From NCBI GenBank assembly GCA_036874045.1, contig JAZBRI010000003.1, forward strand, positions 4,662,501 to 4,726,500: a stretch of 64,000 nucleotides of DNA, written 5' to 3'. The notes below the pieces were generated by a model. The model was not told where the DNA came from, did no database searches, and saw only the letters and a list, made by a program, of their open reading frames with translations. Position numbers and translations under genes: made by a program. Of the stretch, positions 35,692 through 47,627 are shown piece by piece. The DNA comes from Cymodocea nodosa (taxonomy: Eukaryota; Streptophyta; Magnoliopsida; Alismatales; Cymodoceaceae). Position 1 is the first letter of the stretch; each line of letters opens with the position of its first letter.

Positions 35692-37357
35692 TGCCCTAAA
35701 AGGTTCATGAGGTGGGGAACGAACCGAAGAGGAAGAGGCGAAGAGCCAGAGAAGAGAAGGTGTGGGCGGGGGACGAGAAATGGCTGGAGGGCGGTGCGGG
35801 AGATCGCAGCAGAGGCATAAAATCTCGACACGTGGCAACTAAAACGTGCACGTACTTTAAAAGCAGACGACCCAGGCAGCGTGCTTTATATTAAAAAAAA
35901 ATATCCAGGCAAACAATGTCGTATATATTAATTATATTATAATTATATGTCGATAATTATTTATTCAATAGATTTGAAGGACAAAACTAAAGTTTGAAGT
36001 TATTCTTTTCTGTGATTTTTGCATTTCATCAGTGTTAGTTGATCTTGTTTTTTTTAATCTGCAACATTGTCGCAAATGGTGTTAAGTATATTTTTGAAAA
36101 TGGATTCATCTACACCTCCATCTAAGAGCTACTACACCGTCAAATATAATGCCTCATTCCACATGTACGCAATAGACGTCACACCCAAAGCGTACCTCTA
36201 CGCCAGTGTTGTACAGTTGTACTTGCTTGGTAAACAAACAACGCTTAAGAATGTCAAACTTATACAGTCAAAGAAACAATACCGTATGGTAGAAGTAGAA
36301 GAAACTGAAATAAGAAAGTTAGAAGGCACTTAGGATATCAACGATCAAAGAACATACTCGGTGGCCATCTTCATTTGAGATGGTGAACTACCACCGATTG
36401 GGCTCAATCATGAATAGCTTTCTCACTTCCATCACCAATAGCTCAACACGTGAAGAAGAAGGAAATTTAACATTTCCATTCTGATTCACTTCGGATCAAT
36501 TTTGAATGTTGGTATATACAATTTGATAAGATCAGAATCCAATAATAATAATAATAATAAAATAATTACATATTTATATTGAATCTGAATCCCAATTTGT
36601 ATGTTAGTCTATCAAAAAAAATGATATTTTGGGAGTTTTGTATTCGAATAATTAAAGTTGTGATGATGTGCGAACGTTAGGCTTTTCAAATAACTCATTT
36701 AAATTTCAATTTCAGATAATATTAAAATTCAAATATAGATGTATAAATTATTATAATACGAGATCAGATGTAGTTTAAAAAATTAAGAATTTAAATTTGG
36801 AAATCCATATGTAGTTAAAAATTAATATAATACGAACCGGTAGAACGAGCAAGTTTGGAATATGCAGGACGATTTGAGAGGGGAGAGAGCATATCTAGTT
36901 TCGTGAAAGACTGGATTTTATACCATTTCATACAAATATTTATGGAAGTGATTGATAAACAGTTCAGAACATCCTCATTCAATCGTGGCTGCGCTGATTG
37001 CCATAATTAATTAACATGATTAATTAATGTGTATAATCAATCACACTACTTTATCATACATGCATCAAATGAGACTCGTCAAAAACATGCGATTACAAGA
37101 GAGAATCCAAAAACCAGTGAAGAAAAATTCTTACATTTGAAACGTATAAGCACTAACATAATAAAAAAAACCAATAGACGTGCAAATAAAACAACTACCT
37201 TCTTCATTTTTCCTCGGCTTTGAATGTTTCGAATTTGAAACAAATATACTCGCCAAGATCAAACGAAACTTGGAACAAAATTATCATCACTGCTAAAACG
37301 TACCTTGCACAAAAGAAAGGTGCCCCTCAGAAAAAAATCAGGCTCAACTTGGGATGC
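35692..37357. other. intergenic, no gene seen
   Basis: Promoter side of the unknown gene and 3' side of the zinc-finger gene. An open frame at 36067-36333 (+, 88 residues) has no recognisable domain. 36541-36560 is an (AAT)n run. Confidence 0.55.
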
Positions 37358-40300
37358 TTAACCTGACATGAGTTTCGGTCCATTGTCGGGCATTCCCATT
37401 CCACCAGCCAGGTCAGCGTCTAGCTGGGTATGTGGTGCAGGTCCGTTCATTAGCTTAACTCTACACAGAAAAAGCACGATATTGGAATACAATCGATCTT
37501 CTTGAAATCAAAATCTGACAAAGAATATTGCCATTCCAAAATTCAAACTATAGACGAGAACACGGGTCAGTAACTTCGTTACGAACTGTGGCAAGTACCA
37601 GTTGATTTTACCAGTGACTGAATGGTTTCGGAAAAAAAAATATAAAACCTGATCCACACTACATATTTATGTGTTCAGTGAAGATTGGAAGGAAATTTAA
37701 TCACGTAGGGTTAGAATGCGATGAAGAAACACAAATTAACTTGTACAAAAAAAGAAAAAATAGTTTCATAATTAATCAGAGCCAACAGAGATCTACATCT
37801 AATGACACAAAAAAGCACTCTTAAAATTTCGGGTATGTTTTGATTCCTTCCCAATTTCCCTTGACTTTGAGGTAAAATAATAAACACCAACAAATATCTA
37901 TTCAAATCTATCCCAAAGAAAAATGCAAGATACCTCAACTGGCCACAAACAAAACAATCATCACATTAAATTTACATATGCAGCAATCTACCAGAAAATG
38001 TTTTTTTTTTCCTTTTTTTAATGAGCATAATGGAAATATCATAAAATGAGGAAAATACGGGGCCTACACAAGCTAAAGAAAATAAAACATGAAAACGATT
38101 GAACTTCAGAGAGAGAACCCCAAGAAAAGGAAAAGATACAAACGCAAAAACAATATGAAAGAAGAGAAACTAACACATGAACAGCAACAAACAACTGCCC
38201 ACCACAGTCACAATGTAAGAAGCATCTCAAGCCAAGGTGCAAATAACCCTACATCCAACATCAACACACCATTGCCCCAAGCACCCGTCCATTCAACAAC
38301 ACATTCCATCACCTCAGGCATGAATTTATCATCATGATAGATGATTCAAAAGATCCTGTTCCTCTCCCGCCATCTCCACCAGATAACAATGGGAATTGTG
38401 CACCATAGTTTTCTTCTCAACTTGTCTGAACCTCCCTTATCCACCCAGTTCTCCCAAAATTCTCACATTGGAAGGGCATGCAAACAATAAATACCACTGA
38501 TCTTTGCCATGAGCTCCACAAAACGTACATAAGCTTTGCCAAAGAATGTCCCTTTCTTTGAAGCAAATTCTCTGTTGGAATGCCTCCATGCCACAATTGT
38601 CATTCAAAGAACTGAGAACCTTTATAGAAATCCAACTCCTCCATGGGTAGGTTAATTCCCTGCATTTGACTCCACTGTATGTCAACACCTGGTTAAGTGA
38701 CTTAAATGGGAAACTCTATTGGCACTCCATTACCAAACTTGGGAAGGATTCTTTGCAATGACAAGAGAGCTGAGTATGAAGAAAAGACAAGAACTGAATT
38801 ATGGCTGATGATTGTGTTACTCAGATCCCTTCAAACATTTCGTACTATCCCTACCCGACATCCCTTAGTACACTCAAGCTACACTCATCTAGCTATAAGA
38901 TGCAACAAAAAATGACACTAGGAACTCGAGGCTAAGGAACCACCCCCACCCCACCCCCAACTGATAAAAAAACTTCAAGTATTCACCCTAAAATTGATCC
39001 CTCTCCCATTTCCAACTACTAATCTCACCTTGCATCTAACGTTTGCCTCAAGAATACATATTGCTAAAGACTTGTCAAAGTTAAACAGGCTTAAAAAGTA
39101 TTGAAGATATTCAATCAATTTTTGGCTAGCATCATAGAATATAATTGTGTCCATTAACACCTCATATTTTTCACATTTTACCAAAATCTATTCTCTGACA
39201 AAGACACTATTCATATTTCCACATTTGGTGCCTCATCCATTGGACATTCGACATTCACTGCCTACATCGACAATTTACTTCAGTTATTTGATGCATCTTC
39301 ATTGAACATTCAATGCCTCATCCACTAGGCATCTGACATTCACTTCTTGCGTTAGCAATTCACTGTTCATTTATCTGAATCTTCACCAAACATCTAGTGT
39401 CTCATCCACCAAACATCCAACATTTGCTGCTCACATCAATAGTTCATTGTTCATTTGTCTGGTGCATTTTCACCAAACATCCAGGTAAAATACTTTGAAG
39501 AAAATTATAAGGAAACTAGAGAATCCAAACAAGTTCATCAAAGGTTACTGTTAACAATTGAATAATCCAGATAAAACAACTAGAGATTATTGTGGCTGGA
39601 TAAGACATTATCATAGATAAGGAAACAACTTTAACAACATTAGCCAACCAATCAACACTATTCATTTGTCTGGCACCTAACGACTGAACCGCCAAACACC
39701 TAATGCCCAAACTTGACACTACCTGCAGTTAAACTGATATTCTTTTTAGTTAGATTGAAAACAAGATTTTCAGTCAAACCAAAACAGAGACAAGGATGAG
39801 AGTTTTAATTATTTGTTTAGTGTTTGACCACTGGACATCTAGTGCTTGTTTATCAAACTTGTCCAGTGCCCAACCATTGAACAATTGATGCCCATACATC
39901 GAACACTAGAGAACACATCCATATGTGTTAGTTGCCCTTCATTTCATTTGTTCAATGCCTAATTATTGGACATCCAATGTCTGCTAACCAAACATTGTGG
40001 CCTTACACTTTTTCCTGCATCTTCTTTTAAAAAAGAGAGTGGGCTTCAAGACCCTTCAAAGATTATTGCACATATGTCCAAACACTCATTGATGGTGAGG
40101 AACCAACAAACTATCCTAGGTGACTTTACAAAGAAAAGAAACTCAAGGCTATCCCAAGAAAAGAACCTTTGAGAGGGTTCTGTGATCAACCAAATCACTG
40201 ATAAAGTTCGACAATCAAAGGTGTAGGTGAGGTGGCTGTAGGTTGTTGCCAATATTTATGTAGAAATAGCAACCACAAGGTACAACTAGAAGCATGAGCC

Positions 40301-43300
40301 ATCAGCCATCAGTTTCAAATGACCCTCAGCTGACTCCCTTATAAAAAGGGATTGAGAACCTCCCACACACACAAATAGCAAACTTTGGCAATTTCGGCTC
40401 CCTAGCAACCTTGCTCTCCAAATCCTCAAGCATCCAACGAACTTCCAGGAACTTTGAGGAATACCCACTTCAACCTGTGACTTTGAGCTCAAGTATTGAG
40501 CACTGTCAATGACCTTAATAAACCAAAAATAACCTAAATAAAGAACTTCCAAGGGGTTAACATAAATCCTTGCTACCCTCATATTCTAAATGATGGCAGA
40601 ACCTTTCTTCAATGGTCATCACTTTTGTTTTCCAAACTTTCTTATTGCTGTTTATCTTCAATGTCATTTACTTTATCATTTTGTTCATCTTTCTGTTATG
40701 ATTTTGAACATTGATTTGACCCACTGACTCACTTTCTCTCTAGACGAATCCCTACAAAGTTTGTTTTCTTCACATCGCTTTGTTTTATCATTTGGATTCC
40801 TTTACCTTCTTGGCCAAGATTCACCATCGAATGATTCTACTTGGCAGATTTCTGTTCTTTGGGCATTGCTTTATGGTCTTCATCGAAGTTTCTTCATGGT
40901 CTGATCTAGATTTCATCCCTAGCATCTGTTTCTCTATCTGTGTCATCACAGATTTTTGATTTTTCGATCATCATTACACTATTTTGTTAATTTTATTTAC
41001 TCTTCAGTTTTGGTTTATTGATTGCATTTAGATTTTTATCATTTAGTTCTTTTCCTTTTCAGCTCTGCTTTACTGCTTTACCAATGTTCCTTTAATCTTA
41101 GTTTGCACTCATCACTGATTTGCTTCCCTCCACATGACTCCTTGTAAGTCTCTATTTTTGCCTTACTTTACTATTTCATTTTGATTTCTTACAACTAATT
41201 GGAGATCGTTATCATTGTCACTATTTCCCCTACATAAATCCTTACAGGTCTCTGTTTTTCAACTTTACTAAATCACTCGATCTTGATTTCTTGAGATTCT
41301 ATTTAACTTTTATCATTGGTTTAGTTTCAAAGGAACTTTTGGATGTCTCTTTTTGTTTTCCTATAACACATTCTGTCTGCTTCTTCTCATTTAGCTAGCA
41401 TTTCTATCAACTTTTCATTTAGCTATTATTCACTTTTGGTGCTGAAAATTTAAGATGAATATGAATCCATACAAACAGTTAGGAGGCGACTTCAGAATAC
41501 TTACCCAAGAATCTCTATGTTATCCTACCCTTTTCTTCATTTTCTAGCCGAAGGATTTTGTTTTCTTCACTCTCCTTTGGTTTTTCTGTTTTTCTCCCAA
41601 AGAACAAGTGTTGACTCCATCTTTTCCATCTCTTCTCTTTTCCCAACCTATAAAGTCCCAATTCACTCTATAACGAAGTCCAATGTTAGAGTGTCATCTG
41701 CATATTAAAGGTGTGTAACACTTGGAATTGCACCTCACATGCAAAAACCTTTGATCAAAACATTTGATTCCTCTTTATAATACATCCAATCAAACACATT
41801 TACAACCAATGAGAATAAGGAAAGAGTTAAGGATCTTCTCAAAGTCATCTACCACACCTAAACTCACTTGTAGGATAGTCGTTAATCAAAACCAACAAAG
41901 ATGTTAAACTAACATAGTATCTGATCAAATACTGTCATTTGGTGAATTGGTGTTGAACCACATGCAAAACATCACTTGCTCTAGACAACCATATGATGCA
42001 CTATCATATTCCTTTACCATATCTAGTTTCCACTAGTGGTTTTAGAACCAAACCAAGAACTGACAACCTTGACAATTTGCAAGGTCAATGTTGGATCGTT
42101 TTGGGCATTGAGTTGGTTGACCTGATGACAAAATGGCTCGACCAATTGATTTGGGTTCAGCAAGTACTAGTTTTTCAAATGGATCCATACTTGTTTGAAG
42201 ACCTTATCTTAAAAGCAAAACCCTTCTTCACCCATGAGTCCATGATGACTGCAAAAACATCCTCTAATAAGGGTGCCCACCATTGTTGCGCATCACAACC
42301 ATCAATGCCACTAAATGCCTTCATTGTTGCCAATAAGGACCACAATTGTTGTTGCTTTGTCAGATCCACCATTGACATTTCTCATGTGTGCTCTTTAACC
42401 AAGTTCCTTTATATATATATATATTTTTTTTTAACATTTACAATGTAGTTTTTAGTTAGATTCCTAAAAATAAAACATGTTATATGTGAATCAATGATAA
42501 ATGTTATTAAAATTAATTCAAAATTCTAGATAAAATGAAAGACAATACCATGTTAATTCCTTATTTATCATGTATTTCATTGAAATATGTTAGTGTCTCA
42601 ATTTTTAAAATTTATCTTTCATAATTTATAGTAATTGTAAGATATATTGCTATTTATTTTGATTCTAAGTATTTAAAAGTCTTATTTTTATGAATTTCAT
42701 GAGCATCTAATTGTGTACCTTTATCATTATTCTTATTTTTGTTAAACATGCACTCCATATATTCAATTTTGACCCTCTCAATCTAAATTCTTTGAATTCT
42801 AAAGCATCCATCCATATTTCTAATTTAGAACCAATTTCGACCTTACTTTCATCAACCAATACTATCATTAGCAAATAACATATGCCAAAGGCATTTTACC
42901 TTGAATTTTCTCAATTATTTCATCTATAGCTAAGACAAATAGATATGGATTTAGAGAGGACCTTTGCTGTAAACCTATGTCTACTAGAAATTCTTTAATT
43001 TCCCCTTCTATGGTTTTGACACTAATAAATGCTCCTTTATAATATCAATATATCCTACAATTACTCTTTTAATTACCAATACCCACTACAACAGATTTCT
43101 AGGTATTCTTTATAAGCTTTCTCTAAATCAATAAAAACCACATGGACGTTCTTTTTTAACTCTAAAATTTTCTATTAGTTATCCAAATAAATGAATAGCT
43201 TCCATTGTGAACCTACCCAAAATGATTTTTTGTGATTACATGCTTTATTCTTTTTTAATTACCTTATTCCATAGTTTCATATTATGATTTCATAATTTAT

Positions 43301-45540
43301 CTTATTGATTTAATGGAAATTTTTCTTAAAATTTATTTCAAAATTCTAAGTAGAATAAAGATGGCAAAAATGATGATATCATGATTTATGAACATTGTTA
43401 TCTTAATGACTAGCCATCTTCATGAATGTGAATGCCCTAATTTTTTTCAATTTTTCTTATTTTTTATTGATTTATAATTAATATTAAATTAACTAATTAT
43501 TATTCTTTTCAATAAAAATTCATTTCAATATTGATTTATATGTAATATCTAACCCCATGTTCAATAAAATTTCTTTAGAGTACTATAAGAGCTTTGCTTG
43601 TGGATGACATCCTAGCACATAATTGGTGTCAGGCTGAAGAGCCATAAAACTTATCAAACCAAAATCAACACATACTAGAGAAAGGATTCATGCTGTCTAT
43701 GACATAAAGGCATTACCGTTGTGTAAAGGCATTGCTTCACATGACATAAAGGCATTACTATTATGACATAGTGGGACTAAAGGCATTACCATTGTCATGT
43801 AAAAGAATACTCTAAGCCGCCATTCAAGTATTGCTTCCTTCAAACAATCTTTTTGATATTATACTAGAACTACAAAGTGTTCGGAAGAAACTGAAACACA
43901 CAACTAGATTACATTCAAACCATTTGTTTCAATTAATTGCATACCAAACACAGAATTTCAATGGCAATCAATTTAATTGAAGTTAAGACTTTAAAGACTA
44001 GGAAACCAGGTCCATAAGATCTTAAATGACATGGACTTTTTGTACTGCATTCAACCTTTAGATCAATGACAGCAGGTCTTAACCAAATTCCAAACAAAAG
44101 ACTCCAAAAAAGATTGAAGGAGAAGAAATGGATCCCTTCCATTGTTTTCAAAATCTATTCTTGTGAACCTAGAGATAGTCCTAAAATGGGAAGCTTATTA
44201 GAATACAAATTGAAGAAAGACCTCAAGGAACATAGGAATCTAAGGAAGATGATTTAGAGCACTTAAAAGAAGAAATCTTTACTTTTGGACTTGACTTATC
44301 TTGTCTGTAAAAGCATCACTTCTTATCATAGTTGTTAAGACAGGGGCGGCCCCTAGGCACCCAAGCATATTTTGGGAAATGCCTAGGTACACCCAACACC
44401 TTGTAGGACTTCACTGAATCTTTGTTGGATACAATTAGAAATCCAAGAAAGATCTAATACTGGATAGGGCACTTTTAATGTTTTCTAACAGAGATCTCGA
44501 TATTTTAGTGTCATTAGATTTTCAATATCTTATTTTATTACAGTGTATTGATTTTCAATATCTTATTTTGTCATAGTTAACTTACATGTTCTGAGTTTTA
44601 AATATCATATTGTTGTGCTTGTTGTTTACACATTTTTGTAAGTTAGTTTACAGTATTTATTTATGCATTTTTTATTATTAATATACATAAAAATATGAAA
44701 ATAACTACACATATACATATAGTAAAATAAAAAATGCATATAATTATAGGTGCCTAGGCACCCAAGGCATCCAAGGATACCAATTGGGCCTTAATAACCT
44801 TGCTTCTTATTATCATTGTGTCGCATTGTTATTTTATTTGTGATGCACGTAAAAACTAAAAGTGCAAAAGGTCTTTCTAACAAGTAATTCTAATCAACAA
44901 ATGATCCAATTTAAGCAGTAACAAGGGACGAGAAAAAGGATAGATATATCCACTAAAATATTAAGTACACGGTAGTTTGTAAAAGAAAAAGACCGTTTCT
45001 TATGCAGCTTCGTTCGAAAATGATCTTCCCTCACAGCGTCGTTGGCGAAATAGCGACTGCGAGATCATAAAACAAACACGAACCGTAAAAAAACCAAAAA
45101 TATCATAATAGCAAGAGGAAACTATTATTCCAAAAAAAAATATATTTTATCAAGGAAAACAGAAGACCGGTGAACGAATATACGGAGAACATTTGCGACT
45201 GAAACTCACTCGCAGTGCAAGCAGTAGAACTGGCCCATCCCGGGCAGATCCTCGTCGAACGGGAACGCCTTGGCCTCCTTTCCCCGGGCCGCCTCCTCCG
45301 CGGCCTTCAGAAGCTCGCCGTATACAGCATCGTCACGTGGTCTCCGACGTGATCAAGGAGACGCAAATTGTGTGCCGTCTAGAGCGGGCTTTGAAATTTG
45401 TACACACGAAGAACTCGAAAAGCAAGCATAAAAGAAGGAGTAGCAAAAAGGATATCTTTGAGTTCAAATTTGCTGCGGCGGGCAGTTTTGTGGGAGAACT
45501 TGCGTTTTTTCGACTTCCTGTGCGGGCATTTACCTCCCAT
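37358..45540 (-). CDS. ZNF593/Bud20-like C2H2 zinc-finger protein
   Basis: Small nuclear/nucleolar zinc-finger protein; yeast Bud20 is a pre-60S export factor. Exons: 45456-45540, 45210-45336, 44994-45056 and 37358-37460, giving 125 residues. The N-terminus MGGKCPHRKSKKRKFSHKTA is strongly basic. DEDLPGMGQFYCLHC leads into a single U1-type C2H2 finger (C-x2-C-x12-H-x5-H: CLHC ... DH FRTKLH) split between exons 2 and 3. The tail, HKKRVKLMNGPAPHTQLDAD followed by GMGMPDNGPKLMS, is the family's conserved C-terminus. Intron 1 (119 nt) has AT-AC ends and joins as FELK|GDDAVY, matching the family. Intron 3 is 7.5 kb, holds transposon remnants and has a weak donor (CG|GTCTTT). The family is recalled from plant orthologues; exon joins preserve phase throughout. 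Confidence 0.9.
38340..38700 (-). mobile_element. LINE fragment (3' end of ORF2, zinc-knuckle region)
   Basis: On the minus strand the frame 38437-38688 reads ...KVLSSLNDNCGMEAFQQRIC... CTFCGAHGKDQWYLLFAC. This has the shape of the Cys/His zinc finger that follows reverse transcriptase in plant L1-type LINEs. In another frame just beyond, IVIWWRWRERNRIF matches the usual ORF2 tail. The frame changes between the two parts, and the upstream reverse transcriptase is absent. Confidence 0.65.
39200..40000. repeat. degenerate short-motif repeat region
   Basis: About 800 bp in which variants of 'ggacatccaatgcctcatcc', 'caccaaacatcc' and 'ttcatttgtctggtgc' recur many times at irregular spacing on one strand. 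This resembles LTR-internal sequence of some plant retroelements, but no protein remnant accompanies it. Confidence 0.55.
40130..40600. repeat. possible fossil LTR-like stretch
   Basis: A TATA-like TTATAAAAAGGG at 40339-40350 sits in less AT-rich sequence, following the motif-repeat region. It could be the promoter part of an old LTR. No primer-binding site or paired copy was found; family not assigned. Confidence 0.25.
40690..41340. repeat. degenerate tandem repeat, about 105-bp period
   Basis: Three recognisable units at about 40735, 41120 and 41225 share 'cctacataaatccttacagg' or variants, 'tctctgtttttc', 'tttgatttctt' and 'cttttatcattgg'. The last two are adjacent and about 105 bp apart. 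Confidence 0.55.
42560..43190 (-). mobile_element. RTE-clade LINE fragment (reverse transcriptase, C-terminal part)
   Basis: The minus-strand translation contains VVFIDLEKAYKEYLEI (the FIDLEKAYD motif), then GLQQRSSLNPYLFVLAIDEI, then MLFANDSI.LVDESKVEIGSKLEIWMDALE, in the order of RTE-type reverse transcriptase. The FADD box reads FAND, and stops and frame changes interrupt the sequence, so it is dead. The 5' part of the element and its 3' tail were not delimited. Confidence 0.75.
43690..43800. repeat. short tandem repeat
   Basis: Four variants of 'gacataaaggcattacc' within about 110 bp. Confidence 0.7.
44327..44802. mobile_element. non-autonomous hAT-type element with 8-bp target-site duplication
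   Basis: 476 bp flanked on both sides by CTTCTTAT (44319-44326 and 44803-44810). Terminal inverted repeats are CATAGTTGTTAAGAC (left) and, read in reverse from the right, CAAGGTTATTAAGGC, 11 of 15 matching. Subterminal 'cctaggcaccc' phrases occur at both ends in inverted form. No transposase is present. The 8-bp duplication is the hAT hallmark. Confidence 0.8.
45337..45455 (-). other. probable U12-type AT-AC intron
   Basis: The first intron of the zinc-finger gene begins ATATCCTTTTT at 45455, matching the U12 5' splice-site consensus. It ends CCAC at 45337. TCCTTGAT at 45359-45352 matches the U12 branch consensus TCCTTRAY, with the branch adenosine (45353) 16 nt from the intron end. No GT donor fits the reading frame here, while removing this segment restores the conserved K-G-D-D-x-V-Y junction. 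Confidence 0.82.
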
Positions 45541-47207
45541 TTCTACTCCTCTCCGGCAACGACGATGATTCTGGGAAACAAAGCGAGATCGCGAGCTCTT
45601 AAACCCTAATTTGAGGTATGGGCCGTCCGGCTCCAGTAGGGGATGGACCTTGGGATTTTTTACAGCGTTTCCAATTGGGATGAAAATGGTATTTTTTATT
45701 TTTCTAGCAGATGTATTAAAATAATTTAAAAACGCCAGCACAACATTTTATTGATTACACAGATCCTAACGTATCTAAAGATGTATAATGATAAAAAAAA
45801 TAACGAAAAATAAAAGTTCTTTAAAAAATTAATTTTAAAAAATATACCTGGTTAGCGTAGAAGAAATCAATCACCATGCTGTCTTCTTTAACTTCGAATT
45901 CGGCATTCTATATGTTGAGGGTAAAGTTTTGAATATCAGAATTATCCAATTGTTATAGAAAGTTCATAAAATTATTGATGAAAATTTTGATATGTACTAT
46001 AATTTCAATATCTTCTTAGCCTCCTTTTATTTATTAATTTCCTGTACATCCTAAATCTCAATTCCCTAACAACAGGTTATCAACACATAGAGGTTTTCTC
46101 AGATACTCATTAACCATATATTATTAAGTTTTCTTTGTAAAATAATAGAAAGAATATATCTAAAAAAATTATCTCATTACTTACAATAATAAAACTTTTA
46201 ACAACTCTGCCACCATTTTTTTTAGAAAAATAGATAACTAATAATGTGTTGCAGAGTCAAATGTTCAAATTACACGTTCACGTGCAGCAGCACCGCCACG
46301 TCGCCACGTCGGACAAATTTTTTTTATTAAAAGATATAAGAATCTTGAATCACTCCTTCCAAACAGTCGACCGCCCAACAACATTCTGGTCGCGTGCCAA
46401 ATTTGTCCCTCGGCTACGAACGTAGATTTGGAATTCGGACTTCCGTTTTTGACTTTTCGCCCTTTTTTTATTATCATTAAACTGTAATAAAATAAGTTTT
46501 TTTGAATCATGAAGGAAAATTGAATCGTCCTTTTGTCTACCACCGACTCTAACATCTGAACATGGATAGAGTTTGATCCAGAAAGATCGGATCTTTTATC
46601 CAATAGAATAAAAAATTATCCTTTTCAACGAGTTGTGTATTACCAAAATTGCAAAAAGATTGATTATAAAAAAAAACCGTATTTTATTGTTGATCAAGCT
46701 ATTTTGGTTCGTTCAAGTTTGGCACGGTTCAATCATTTAACGTTAAATTTATATTTATTTAGATTATTCAAAGAAAAAAATCAGTCATCGATTTGGACCA
46801 TATTGCAACCCTGCTGGTGGTGGGCTTCTATCGTGGTGGGGCCTACCACCACATACATCGTCATCACTTACCATCCCACGATAATCCATCAAAATCTGTA
46901 TATTTTAGTAGTAATGAGAAATTTTTATTATATTATTTACGTACATTTACTTGAATTTATTATTATCTTAATAAAAAAAATCCATCAACATCTCTGTACG
47001 ATCCCATCCGCGTCCATACGCACGAAACAGGGAGGGAAGAAGGTGAAGAGAAGCAGCACACCTCCTCTTTCAAATCCACGACACTTGTTCGACGCGCGTT
47101 CCATTGCCTCTCGGCGCCTATTTATTCCCGCGCCAACACCGCACCCCAAACCGCAGCGGAGGAAGAAGACCGACGGAGGGACACGAGGGAGCGAGACGCC
47201 GTGCGCC
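45541..47207. other. divergent promoter region between zinc-finger and HIPP genes
   Basis: The two genes are transcribed away from each other. AT-rich in the middle. A minus-strand open frame (46265-46603, 112 residues) has no recognisable domain. The last roughly 200 bases are GC-rich and are likely HIPP 5' UTR. Confidence 0.55.
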
Positions 47208-47590
47208 ATGGGAGAGGTAAGGTGTAGAAGGGGCTCCGGCGGACGGCTTTTGCTTTTTTGTTTCTTTTTTGACCGGTTGTGATCATCATCGATGCGTTCT
47301 TGCACTGTAGCCGTCTGCTCACGGGATTAACTTGATTTCTCGGTGCAGAAGGGAGCGAAAAGCGACGATGGGGGGAAGAAGAAGTCGAAGAAGGTGGAGG
47401 GTGGGGCTAAGGATGGTGGGGAAGTGGAGAAGAGCAAGAAGGATTCCAGCGGCGGTGGGAATGGAGCCGTCACTGCCGTGCTCAAGGTCGACATGCATTG
47501 CGAGGGCTGCGCCAGGAAAGTTAGGCGCTCCGTCTACGGGTTCCAAGGTAAAACACCACTTGTTTCGAGTCTCTTCTTCTTCTTCTTCTT

Positions 47591-47627
<37 letters not shown>

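Larger units (their letters stand above)
37461..44993. other. 7.5-kb intron packed with repeats
   Basis: Third intron of the zinc-finger gene. Contents: a LINE fragment (38340-38700), degenerate tandem motifs (39200-40000 and 40690-41340), a TATA-bearing LTR-like stretch (about 40130-40600), an RTE-type LINE fragment (42560-43190), a short tandem repeat (43690-43800) and a hAT element (44327-44802). No independent host gene was found in it. Confidence 0.75.

Noticed and set aside
35692-35838. Start of the unknown gene at 35838
   Set aside because: That codon is TTG; the first in-frame ATG is at 35691.
45193-45609. 138-codon plus-strand frame
   Set aside because: It is antisense to exons 1 and 2 and the AT-AC intron of the zinc-finger gene.
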